Shown here: piece after piece, positions 6,313-13,650 of the stretch | Layout: each line of letters begins with the position of its first letter | Numbering within the stretch: position 1 is the stretch's first letter | Assembly (NCBI GenBank): GCA_002383285.1 | Contig: DFXU01000032.1 | Coordinates: 1-16,696, forward strand | Source: Caryophanales bacterium UBA4100 | Lineage (GTDB): Bacteria > Bacillota > Bacilli > Paenibacillales > UBA4045 | Reading direction: 5' to 3' | DNA length: 16,696 nt | The notes under the pieces: model-generated | Seen by the model: the letters and a program-made list of their open reading frames with translations, nothing else | Database searches by the model: none | Told to the model about the DNA's origin: nothing | Made by a program: the position numbers and the translations under genes

Positions 6313-8328
6313 CTATTCGACCAACCTTGCCTCGAACACATAGACGGAATGTGCTTTTAAAGTATACATGAAATGGGACGCCTCAGCTTTAACCTCACTT
6401 TGGGTTACTATCATGTTCTCAGGATGGAATACATCATTCACACTATCGATATCGTCTCCTGTCAATTCATACACGATCACATCGTTCTTCGCCTCGAAAT
6501 CGGTTAAACGAATTCCCGTTTCGATAGGATTCAGACTTCGATTGACTACGAATAGGGTCAATACATCTTCATTCTCATTGACGCAGGACACGACATCCAG
6601 GTATGGCAGATGATTAAGTCTAGTGTTCTCCGTTTTTCCTAACACGCTGAATTCGTCACATATCACCTCACTGGTTACCATATGAGCTATCTGCCTATTG
6701 GCATACAGCTTCATCATATGGTAGGTGGGTGTGCCATATACGACATCACTTTTCCCACTCCATCCAGACTTCTTACCCCGAAATTGATCCGCGTAATAAT
6801 CTCCTACCCGGATACATCCCCCAAGCCAGCCATTGACCAGGTCGGAGAAGCTGCCAATTTCAATTAGATGACTGCTTCGAATAAATTCATTGAGATTCGC
6901 TGCATTAGCCACAGCAGCCTCCAAGGTATGCTCGTTGGGCAAACCCTTGCGTATCGTATTGTTATAATACATGGTATTATGCTCGGTGATAGCAAGCTTA
7001 ACATGGCCTGCCTTCGGGTACTTGAGGATCAATGCTTCCGCCTCTTCGACAGCGCGTCTTGTAATTTCAGGATAAGAAACAATCGCTTTATACTTATCTT
7101 CCCTGCTTACATTACCTCCAATGAAGCCGAAAGCGCCATATCCTTGATAAGTATGCATGGTTAAGTAATCGATATATTCACCAGCGATCTCGAGCACGGT
7201 CTCATTCCAATTGGGATCCGTATGCCCACAAGCCAGTAGCTTAATGTCTGGATCCACCTCTTTCATCGCCTTAGCAAAGGGAATATACCTCTTGGCAAAC
7301 GCTTCAGCTGAGCAATGCCCTACCTGCCATGGACCCCAAACCTCGTTGCCAACCTCCCAGTGCTTGACTCGGTAAGGCTCGGGGTGGCCATTCGAAGTCC
7401 TAAGCGCTCCCATCGTGCTGTCAGCGCTTCCGTTGCAATACTCCACCCAGCGTGCGGCCTCCTCAGGTGTACCAGAGCCATCGTTCACGCAGATCAACGG
7501 CTCCACATGTAAGTCTTCACAGAATTGTAGGAATTCATCTGTGCCGAATGTCTTGATAGCCATGACATCCCAGGCTTCATTGATCATATGAGGACGCTCA
7601 TACATAGGACCCACCCCATGCTCCCAGTGATAGGCACTAATGTGATTTCCGCCTATGCGCATCATCCCGCAGTTTAATTCTCGCGCCATCTCAAACACAT
7701 CTTTTTTAACGATACCTACTCGATCTTCATTCAGCATCGATACATGATCCAGCCACAATATCCCCGAAGCTATGGAGTCTAGCCAGGAGTCGCCCTCCGA
7801 GCGGATAATGATGCGAAACTCCGCTTCCGTGCAATCACTCGATGGAGACAGTTCTACCTTATATTCCTGCCAATCATGACTTCTTATATCTACAAGCTTG
7901 CTATCCAATATATGCTGTGAGTGCACATCGACGATTTCTAATGTTAACTGTTTAATCTCTATCGATGCCCGGGCAAACAGGGTTACGCTGTAATTGGTTT
8001 TGCTCTTCACGGCAATCCTCTGGCCAATCCCTGCATAACATTGATCATCGCTGAAAATTCTAATCTTCTGCGAATGCCCGGAGTGCCTCGGAGCAGCGGG
8101 CTCTAGCGCATATAACGTATTACGTCCGTTAGTTATTGGGTACCATGCTCCAGATACTCCCTTCGAGCTTCCGGCTTCCTCCTCGAAATCCATCGTTTTC
8201 AGTGTATAAGCAAGCATGGCATCATAATGATCTCTAATATCTTCGACAAAGTGTCCGAAGATATTAGGATTAATCTTATTGTTATTCTTCCTGCTGGCAT
8301 GAATATGAATGGTTGTAGGCTGTGTCAA
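6313..8328 (-). CDS. GH51 alpha-L-arabinofuranosidase, cytoplasmic, with CBM-like insert
   Basis: The product has 671 residues and no signal peptide. It starts with the GH51 edge strand (INPNIFGHFVEDI, about 19-31). A jelly-roll-like insert spans about 75-200, resembling the carbohydrate-binding module found in longer GH51 members. The (beta/alpha)8 barrel follows: MRIGGNHISAYHWEHGVGP (about 223), ICVNDGSG (279), acid/base E329 in WEVGNEVWG, and probable nucleophile E449 in LAITEHNT. A beta-sandwich domain ends the chain. The family releases terminal alpha-L-arabinofuranose, though some GH51 enzymes act on other glycans. The start is a TTG at 8328 (GGATGAG six bases upstream); the next Met (about residue 38) would remove the conserved N-terminal strand. 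It is the last gene of the import cassette, 25 bases after the sulfatase, so it should act on imported oligosaccharides. Confidence 0.92.
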   Translation of the reverse strand: MTQPTTIHIHASRKNNNKINPNIFGHFVEDIRDHYDAMLAYTLKTMDFEEEAGSSKGVSGAWYPITNGRNTLYALEPAAPRHSGHSQKIRIFSDDQCYAGIGQRIAVKSKTNYSVTLFARASIEIKQLTLEIVDVHSQHILDSKLVDIRSHDWQEYKVELSPSSDCTEAEFRIIIRSEGDSWLDSIASGILWLDHVSMLNEDRVGIVKKDVFEMARELNCGMMRIGGNHISAYHWEHGVGPMYERPHMINEAWDVMAIKTFGTDEFLQFCEDLHVEPLICVNDGSGTPEEAARWVEYCNGSADSTMGALRTSNGHPEPYRVKHWEVGNEVWGPWQVGHCSAEAFAKRYIPFAKAMKEVDPDIKLLACGHTDPNWNETVLEIAGEYIDYLTMHTYQGYGAFGFIGGNVSREDKYKAIVSYPEITRRAVEEAEALILKYPKAGHVKLAITEHNTMYYNNTIRKGLPNEHTLEAAVANAANLNEFIRSSHLIEIGSFSDLVNGWLGGCIRVGDYYADQFRGKKSGWSGKSDVVYGTPTYHMMKLYANRQIAHMVTSEVICDEFSVLGKTENTRLNHLPYLDVVSCVNENEDVLTLFVVNRSLNPIETGIRLTDFEAKNDVIVYELTGDDIDSVNDVFHPENMIVTQSEVKAEASHFMYTLKAHSVYVFEARLVE

Positions 8329-8353
8329 TGGTAACTCATCCTTCCCTTTTCTG

Positions 8354-9874
8354 TTATTTATTTAGTTGCTGCAATAATCGATTTGAGTCGTTCGACAAAT
8401 ATTCATAACAGGATATTTTCCCCGTAAGGCGTTGCTTCATCTCAGCCAGTAAAGTCTGCTTAGATGGATCATCAATCAGATTATGAAGCTCAAACGAGTC
8501 ATTCCCAAGGTCGTATAGCTCATCCGAATCATCCAGATGTGCGACATATTTGTAAGCCTGCCAATACAGCACGCATTGAATGCCCTCATAATTCATGTGT
8601 CCAAAGTGTTCCGCCATCAGATCATCCCGCCATACAGGCACGCGTTGTTCCGTCTTTCTCAAGAGCTTTGTTAAACTATCCCCATCCATATGTGCCGGTG
8701 GTCGAATGCCTGCCATCTCCAGAACAGTCGGTACAATATCCAGATTAGATACAAGTAGATCGCAGCTTTGACTGCCATCCGTTACGCCCGGCCACTTGAT
8801 GGCGAGCGGAATAGACATCGTCTCTTCCGTCAGCATGGAGTCTTTATCGAATAAACCACCGTTGGATGCCAGTATATCTCCGTGATCAGCTGTGTATATG
8901 ATGATGGTATTGTCGGCCAATCCGGTACGCTCTAGGGTGTCCAATACTATTCCCAGCGCGGTATCCGTTTGTTCAAAGTGCTCATAAGCCCTGGCAACGA
9001 TTGGCTGCCACTCTTCCCAGGTCGTAAACCCAGTACGCTGCCGCCATTCCGCTCTATCTTGTTTATGATAATCTGGCCGATCGGCGAAATCATTACGAAA
9101 GTTGGGGTATTCTGGAATGTCTTTAGGGTTAATGCTGTCCTTAAACGGTTCAGCTACCAGATAGGGCTGGTGCGGGCCCCATACATCGACACGCAATACA
9201 AACGGCTGCTCGTCCTCTGCCCGTTGTTCAATCCAGTCGGATGCCAGCTGAGAAATGAAATAAGCCTCCGATGTCTCCGCCTGTGTTTGGAACGTTCCTG
9301 CGGAAGGATGTCCGATGCCGACCTTTCGATTCGGCTCCAGACCTAGCTCCATCAGCCTGATGTTCTTGTCCAATTCACCATGTGCTCTCCATTCCACGTC
9401 TACCACCGGTTCCGGGAGGCTGTGGTTTTCCAAATATTGTGCAAACTCTGGAGATCCGTAGGGATTTCCATATCCAGGCAAGGAGAACCCTTCAAAGCCG
9501 CAATCCTGTGCACTACCTGACCCAGCATGCCACTTTCCGAAGTATCCAGTATTATAGCCTGCCTCCGATAAATAACTATTGAACGTTCCCGTCGGTGACC
9601 CCTTGCTCATACTTAAGGTTCCCTTCACATTATTGTTCAGAATCCCGTGTTGATGAGGATATACACCGGTCATCATGCTTGCCCTCGCGGGACCGCATAA
9701 GGGAATGATCGTGTAAGCTCTATCGAATTTAGTCCCTTCAGAGACAATGCGGTCATACGTTGGTAGGTTGGGCTTAGGACCGCCCGTTTCCTTGTAATGC
9801 TTCCAAACGACATGATCCTGAACGAGCCAAACAATATTCGGACGTTTCCTATGATTTAGTTGACCTTCTATCAT
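8354..9874 (-). CDS. S1-family sulfatase (Cys-type), cytoplasmic
   Basis: The product has 506 residues and no signal peptide. The N-terminal strand NIVWLVQDH carries the first metal ligand (D20). The sulfatase signature PLCGPARASMMTG has C60, the residue normally converted to formylglycine (C-x-P-x-R). Further active-site elements are GKWH (K114, H116), GPHQPY (H235), YTADHGD (D330, H331) and the downstream Lys in FDKDSM (K344). The length is normal for a type I sulfatase. It removes sulfate esters from an organic substrate, probably a sugar; the S1 subfamily cannot be fixed by eye. ATG 9874 is preceded by GAAGGG with 8-base spacing. It sits between the permease and arabinofuranosidase genes, which places it in the breakdown of an imported sulfated saccharide. 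No formylglycine-generating enzyme or anaerobic maturase gene is in the window, so maturation must be provided elsewhere. Confidence 0.93.
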   Translation of the reverse strand: MIEGQLNHRKRPNIVWLVQDHVVWKHYKETGGPKPNLPTYDRIVSEGTKFDRAYTIIPLCGPARASMMTGVYPHQHGILNNNVKGTLSMSKGSPTGTFNSYLSEAGYNTGYFGKWHAGSGSAQDCGFEGFSLPGYGNPYGSPEFAQYLENHSLPEPVVDVEWRAHGELDKNIRLMELGLEPNRKVGIGHPSAGTFQTQAETSEAYFISQLASDWIEQRAEDEQPFVLRVDVWGPHQPYLVAEPFKDSINPKDIPEYPNFRNDFADRPDYHKQDRAEWRQRTGFTTWEEWQPIVARAYEHFEQTDTALGIVLDTLERTGLADNTIIIYTADHGDILASNGGLFDKDSMLTEETMSIPLAIKWPGVTDGSQSCDLLVSNLDIVPTVLEMAGIRPPAHMDGDSLTKLLRKTEQRVPVWRDDLMAEHFGHMNYEGIQCVLYWQAYKYVAHLDDSDELYDLGNDSFELHNLIDDPSKQTLLAEMKQRLTGKISCYEYLSNDSNRLLQQLNK

Positions 9875-9902
9875 TGTATAATCCCTTCTTTGTTTAAGTC
9901 GG

Positions 9903-9924
9903 ATAGACTCCTAATAGACTCCTA
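9903..9924. repeat. Perfect tandem 11-base duplication at the permease stop
   Basis: ATAGACTCCTA occurs twice head to tail (9903-9913, 9914-9924). On the minus strand each copy starts with TAG, and the one at 9922-9924 is the real stop of the LplC-like permease. The duplication lies in the short gap before the sulfatase gene and is probably a slippage product. Confidence 0.85.
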
Positions 9925-10818
9925 CCCCTTAATTGATCCAATCATGACACCCTTAACAAAGTGCCTCTGCACAAACGGATACATGATCAATACAGGTATA
10001 CTAGCTATGATAATCAACGCATATTTGATACTCTCCCCAAGCAACAGCTTCTCGCTCATACCGAGGTCCCCACCACTCGTATCAATCGTTTGACTCACAA
10101 TCAGAATTTCTCTTAGAATCAACTGCAACGGGTACAGCTCCGCATCCCGCAAATAAATGAGTGCATTAAAGTATGCATTCCAATGAGATACCGCATAGAA
10201 TAGTACCATGACCGCCAATATCGGTTTAGATAACGGGAGGATAATGCGAACTAACAATCTTGTATTCGAGCATCCATCTATGAGAGAAGCTTCTTGCAGC
10301 TCCCATGGAATACTCGTTTGGAAGTACGAACGCATGACAATCAAGTTGTAGGTTGCGATCGCATTCGGGATAATCAGCGCCCACATCGTATTGACCAGCT
10401 CGAGATCTCTTACGATTAGATAGGTTGGGATTAAGCCCCCGTGGAAAAACATGGTGAATGTAATCAGGAACATGAATATATTGCGGCCCGGCAAATCCTT
10501 TCTAGATAACGGATACGCCGCCAATGTAGTAAGCACGATATTAATAAAGGTTCCCACAACCGAATAGATAATCGTGTTCTTGTACCCTACCCAAACGCTT
10601 CCATAATTAAATACTTCTTTGTAAGCTTCTAACGTAAAGCCTACTGGCCAAAGCCACATCTCCCCATTCATCACCTGCTCAGGATTACTGAAAGAGGCAC
10701 TCAACACAAAGATTAGCGGATATAGCACGATAACCAATATCATAGCTGCGATTATATTTACACCTGTGTCAAATATCCTACCGTCTGACATTTTTAATTG
10801 TGACTGTGATTGTGACAT
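9922..10818 (-). CDS. LplC/YtcP-type carbohydrate ABC permease
   Basis: The product has 298 residues with about six membrane helices. The first is at about 20-40 (IIAAMILVIVLYPLIFVLSA) and the last at about 265-283. The permease cytoplasmic (EAA) loop reads ELQEASLIDGCSN...ILPLSKPIL (about 174-200). The ending FVQRHFVKGVMIGSIKG is a hallmark of LplC/YtcP-like (CUT1, MalG-type) permeases. The start is ATG 10818, with GGAGGAGG (10825-10832) six bases upstream. The frame extends to 10869 without another ribosome site, and the extension would give an odd Arg/Cys-rich N-terminus. It forms the importer with the LplB-like permease and the LplA-like lipoprotein. No ATPase gene is nearby; such systems commonly share an MsmX-type ATPase encoded elsewhere. 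Confidence 0.92.
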   Translation of the reverse strand: MSQSQSQLKMSDGRIFDTGVNIIAAMILVIVLYPLIFVLSASFSNPEQVMNGEMWLWPVGFTLEAYKEVFNYGSVWVGYKNTIIYSVVGTFINIVLTTLAAYPLSRKDLPGRNIFMFLITFTMFFHGGLIPTYLIVRDLELVNTMWALIIPNAIATYNLIVMRSYFQTSIPWELQEASLIDGCSNTRLLVRIILPLSKPILAVMVLFYAVSHWNAYFNALIYLRDAELYPLQLILREILIVSQTIDTSGGDLGMSEKLLLGESIKYALIIIASIPVLIMYPFVQRHFVKGVMIGSIKG

Positions 10819-10824
10819 TCCTAG

Positions 10825-10832
10825 CCTCCTCC
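10825..10832 (-). promoter_or_regulatory. Strong ribosome binding site fixing the LplC-like start
   Basis: GGAGGAGG on the minus strand, six bases before ATG 10818. It rules in favour of this start over the upstream in-frame ATG at 10869. Confidence 0.75.
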
Positions 10833-10877
10833 TACAGCGTCCGTTACGTTGGACACAATTCCGAACCATTTATTCCA

Positions 10878-11819
10878 TTACCACAAGCTCGTCTCCGCTT
10901 TTTTCCTCGCGTAATTATTAATAAGAATTAGCAGGATAAAGTTGATGACGGAATTGAATAATCCAATCGATGCACTATAGCTATAATCCCCGTTCAAGAT
11001 ACCATTACGATATATAAATGTAGATATAACATCACTGGCTCCCATGTTCAACGTGTTCTGCATCAATAGAATCTTCTCAAATCCTACGTTCATGAAATGG
11101 CCGACATCCAATATGAGCAGGATCACAATAACCGGCAATATCCCTGGTATGGAGACATGAAGAATGCGCTGAATTCGCGTTGCGCCATCCACCTTCGCTG
11201 CTTCATACATCTGAGGATCTATGCCGCTAAGTGCAGCAATATAGATAATGGACTGCCAGCCCATGCTCTGCCAAATATTCGATCCGATAAAAATGGTTTT
11301 GAACCATTCTGATTTTTCCATAAACGAGATGGACTCTAAACCAAGCCCATTCATAACGTTATTGACAAAACCGCTGTTCGGATTTAAATACAGGTTGAGC
11401 ATACCTACAATGACAACGACAGAGATAAAGTGAGGCATGTAAGTGACATTCTGTACCCATTTCTTAAACCTCTTATTCTGAATTTCATTAATTAATAGAG
11501 CCAGTAAGATGGGGATGGGAAAAGCGATAAGAAGCGAAATAACACTAATCGACATCGTATTCCAGAGCAATCTTGTAAAATAATACGAAGAGAAAAATCT
11601 ATCAAAATGTTCAATTCCCACCCATACGCTATCCGTTATTCCTTTGGCCGGATTAAAATCCTTAAAAGCGATTTGTAATCCATACATCGGACCATATTGA
11701 AAGATTGCATACCAGAGTAATGGCAATAATAACATCAGATAAAGATCATACCTGACCAAGATCCGTTTCCAAAGCCGACGGTATTCCGATGTAGGTAACA
11801 ATATTGGGTTCCACTCCAT
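10878..11819 (-). CDS. LplB-type carbohydrate ABC permease
   Basis: The product has 313 residues with about six membrane helices. The conserved N-terminal block of LplB proteins (YDLYLMLLLPLLWYAIFQYGPMYGLQIAFKDF) is at about 24-54. The EAA loop YEAAKVDGATRIQRILHVSIPGILP is at about 205-229, and NGDYSYSASIGLFNSVINF near the end matches the family. It pairs with the LplC-like permease 59 bases downstream. ATG 11819 has no clear ribosome site. An alternative is TTG at 11801, which has GGAGTGG nine bases upstream and would remove six residues. The weak site, plus a hairpin between this gene and the binding protein gene, suggests lower expression than the binding protein. Confidence 0.9.
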   Translation of the reverse strand: MEWNPILLPTSEYRRLWKRILVRYDLYLMLLLPLLWYAIFQYGPMYGLQIAFKDFNPAKGITDSVWVGIEHFDRFFSSYYFTRLLWNTMSISVISLLIAFPIPILLALLINEIQNKRFKKWVQNVTYMPHFISVVVIVGMLNLYLNPNSGFVNNVMNGLGLESISFMEKSEWFKTIFIGSNIWQSMGWQSIIYIAALSGIDPQMYEAAKVDGATRIQRILHVSIPGILPVIVILLILDVGHFMNVGFEKILLMQNTLNMGASDVISTFIYRNGILNGDYSYSASIGLFNSVINFILLILINNYARKKAETSLW

Positions 11820-11842
11820 TCTGTTAGAAGTCGATACAATAC

Positions 11843-11872
11843 ACTGGGTACACGATTAAGAGTGTACCCAGT
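11843..11872 (-). other. Intercistronic stem-loop between binding protein and permease genes
   Basis: Perfect 11-bp arms ACTGGGTACAC (11843-11853) and GTGTACCCAGT (11862-11872) enclose an 8-base loop. It lies between the binding protein stop (11885) and the LplB-like start (11819). There is no T tract on either side, so it is unlikely to be a full terminator. Stem-loops here typically protect the upstream binding protein message or reduce read-through into the permeases. Confidence 0.75.
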
Positions 11873-11884
11873 ACTCATTGATTA

Positions 11885-13507
11885 TTATTGTTTAGTTAAA
11901 TCATAGGCTTCTTGATAGATCTTCTCTAGCTGATCAATGTTCATACTCTCCATTGTGGAGACATACTCGTCCCACTTATCAAAGCTAATCGAGCCTGTAA
12001 TAAATTTGGCGCTGGACTCCGTATAGTACGTATCAATATCCTGACGTAAGGTATCAACTTCCTTCGCCGTATTCTCATCAAATACCGGTGCACCATAAAC
12101 TGACTTCGGCATGTAAGGCGTTAATTTATCTTGAGCTTCTTGTACCTCAGGCGGATTAATGGCCGAAGCATTCTTCAATGTAACGTATTGAGGGGATCCT
12201 CCTCCTGGCCAAGGTGAGAATTGTCCGATGGTTACACCGATACCACGCTCGTCTTTCAGAATTTCATCGGTATATTCTGGCAATCCGTCTCCGTTATAAT
12301 TGAAGGTCTCCCCTTCAATCCCATATCTGAAGAATATTGAACCTTCTTCGGAGAAGAAATGATCAAGCCATCTTATGGTTGCTTCCGGATGCTGGTTGTT
12401 AGATGTAATAGCAAATGTACCAAAATCTCTCGCTATAGGCTGTGCATTCGTCAATTGATCACCATTCGGACCCACAACTGGTGCTATACCCATATAGCTG
12501 TCCTTGTGATTCGTAAAAGGATCGTTGGCCTGATTATGGAACGTTCCGGCAATACCGGCAGCCATCTTACCAACAAATTCAGATGGTTTCTGAGTGAACA
12601 CGGTTTTGTCAAGCAAGTCCTCTGTATACAACTGGTTGAGGAACATTAAATATTGCTTATATCTGTCATCGGTCATCCAGATATCCACTTTATCATTCTC
12701 AACATTCAAGTTATAACCCATCTGATTGAGCAATCCCCATGAGCCTGACATGGAGCTGATTACATTTGGTAAATCCCACTGAATCATTGGAATTTCATCC
12801 TTCGGATCACCGTTACCGTTCGCGTCCTTCTCCTTGAAAGCTCTGAGCACATTAATCAGCTCATCCGAGGTCGTCGGCACCTGAAGATTCAGATTCGCTA
12901 GCCATGATGTATTGATCCAGAATTTATTAGTTCGTGCAGCCTCTAGATCCATAATAGCTGGCAACGCGTAAATATGACCATCTGGTGCGGTTATCGATGA
13001 TAAGATTTCTGGATACTTTTCAAATAAGCTCTGGATGTTGGGAGCATATTGTTCAATTAATTGTTCAAGCGGTATCAGCATCCCATTGGATCCATATCTT
13101 ACTGCTTCCAGCTGTGTTATTCCAGACTTATAAAGAACATCTGGGAGCTCGTTGGAAGCAAAGAGCAGGTTCTTTCTTTCTTGAAATCCTTCGCTGGGAA
13201 CATCCTCCCACTCAATTTTCATGTTTGTCATTTTTTCATATTCCTTAAATACGAGCATCTCTGCATAAGGCCCGTTCGGTGGAGCTTTCCGTGCAAATAT
13301 TTTTAGAGTAATCGGTTCATTAACAATCGGAAAGTCAGCTGCATTAAACTTTGGATTTTCCTGGTCCTCTTCAGCGACATTCGTAACGACTTCGTTTACA
13401 TTTCCCTTTCCTACGTCTTCCTTTCCACTGTTACTGCATGCAACAAAGGTTGAAACCAACAAAATCATGACTAGGAGCAACAGCAACGCTTTAGTACTCT
13501 TCTTCAA
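11885..13507 (-). CDS. LplA-like oligosaccharide-binding lipoprotein
   Basis: The product has 540 residues. It has an N-terminal KK, a Leu-rich core and a lipobox ending FVAC (Cys 24), followed by a polar linker, so it is a membrane-anchored lipoprotein. The mature part fits the long solute-binding proteins of Paenibacillus LplABC systems: ITLKIFARKAPPNGPYAEMLVFKEYEKMTNMKIEWEDVP near 67-105, NELPDVLYKSGIT near 118, an EF-hand-like DANGNGDPKDEIP loop near 232-245 that may bind calcium, and FRYGIEGETFNYNGDGLPEYT near 395-416. The start is TTG 13507, supported by AAGGGAGGT (13515-13523) seven bases upstream; no ATG start is in place. It is the first gene of the import operon, just downstream of its likely regulator pair. 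The ligand cannot be read from the sequence; the enzymes downstream point to an arabinose-containing, possibly sulfated oligosaccharide. Confidence 0.92.
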   Translation of the reverse strand: MKKSTKALLLLLVMILLVSTFVACSNSGKEDVGKGNVNEVVTNVAEEDQENPKFNAADFPIVNEPITLKIFARKAPPNGPYAEMLVFKEYEKMTNMKIEWEDVPSEGFQERKNLLFASNELPDVLYKSGITQLEAVRYGSNGMLIPLEQLIEQYAPNIQSLFEKYPEILSSITAPDGHIYALPAIMDLEAARTNKFWINTSWLANLNLQVPTTSDELINVLRAFKEKDANGNGDPKDEIPMIQWDLPNVISSMSGSWGLLNQMGYNLNVENDKVDIWMTDDRYKQYLMFLNQLYTEDLLDKTVFTQKPSEFVGKMAAGIAGTFHNQANDPFTNHKDSYMGIAPVVGPNGDQLTNAQPIARDFGTFAITSNNQHPEATIRWLDHFFSEEGSIFFRYGIEGETFNYNGDGLPEYTDEILKDERGIGVTIGQFSPWPGGGSPQYVTLKNASAINPPEVQEAQDKLTPYMPKSVYGAPVFDENTAKEVDTLRQDIDTYYTESSAKFITGSISFDKWDEYVSTMESMNIDQLEKIYQEAYDLTKQ

Positions 13508-13514
13508 AAATATG

Positions 13515-13523
13515 ACCTCCCTT
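13515..13523 (-). promoter_or_regulatory. Ribosome binding site deciding a TTG start
   Basis: AAGGGAGGT on the minus strand, seven bases before TTG 13507, which begins the lipoprotein signal TTG AAG AAG AGT. This supports the rare start codon. Confidence 0.75.
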
Positions 13524-13542
13524 AAATGATATGAACCGCAGG

Positions 13543-13555
13543 TGAAAGCGCTTCA
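13543..13555 (-). promoter_or_regulatory. cre-like box in the importer promoter region
   Basis: TGAAAGCGCTTCA (plus-strand reading) is one base short of the palindrome TGAAAGCGCTTTCA, which resembles CcpA catabolite-response elements and other LacI-family operators. It lies between a candidate -10 box (13561-13566) and the lipoprotein ribosome site, near the expected transcription start. A repressor bound here would block initiation. Because of the missing base it is a near-match only. Confidence 0.45.
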
Positions 13556-13560
13556 TAAAA

Positions 13561-13566
13561 AATATA
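13561..13566 (-). promoter_or_regulatory. Candidate -10 box of the importer operon
   Basis: TATATT on the minus strand, in an AT-rich 143-base gap, about 54 bases before the TTG start. The hexamer 17 bases upstream (GATTTT) is a poor -35, as would be expected of a promoter activated by an AraC-type regulator. No terminator separates the regulator stop (13651) from this region, so read-through from the regulator gene is also possible. Confidence 0.3.
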
Positions 13567-13567
13567 C

Positions 13568-13587
13568 AATGAAAAAGATAATGAAAA
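13568..13587 (-). repeat. Two AATGAAAA direct repeats upstream of the importer
   Basis: AATGAAAA at 13568-13575 and 13580-13587 have a period of 12 bases; the minus-strand reading is TTTTCATT twice. AraC-family proteins often bind short direct repeats near -35, and these sit directly upstream of the candidate -10. The motif is short and AT-rich, so chance is possible. Confidence 0.35.
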
Positions 13588-13650
13588 TCTACGATTTATT
13601 GACATAACACTATAAAATATTGCACACCATCATTAAGTCGATCTGGGCAT

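Noticed and set aside
8969..9346. Open frame of 125 codons on the plus strand
   Set aside because: It lies wholly antisense to the sulfatase, whose active-site motifs are intact. It has no ribosome site and no recognisable protein pattern.
12359..13306. Several plus-strand open frames opposite the LplA-like gene
   Set aside because: They overlap each other and an intact lipoprotein gene, and none has a ribosome site or a protein-like composition.
13599..13604. Perfect TTGACA on the plus strand
   Set aside because: No -10 box lies 16-18 bases downstream (the AT-rich TATAAA is only six bases away), and transcription would run antisense into the regulator gene.
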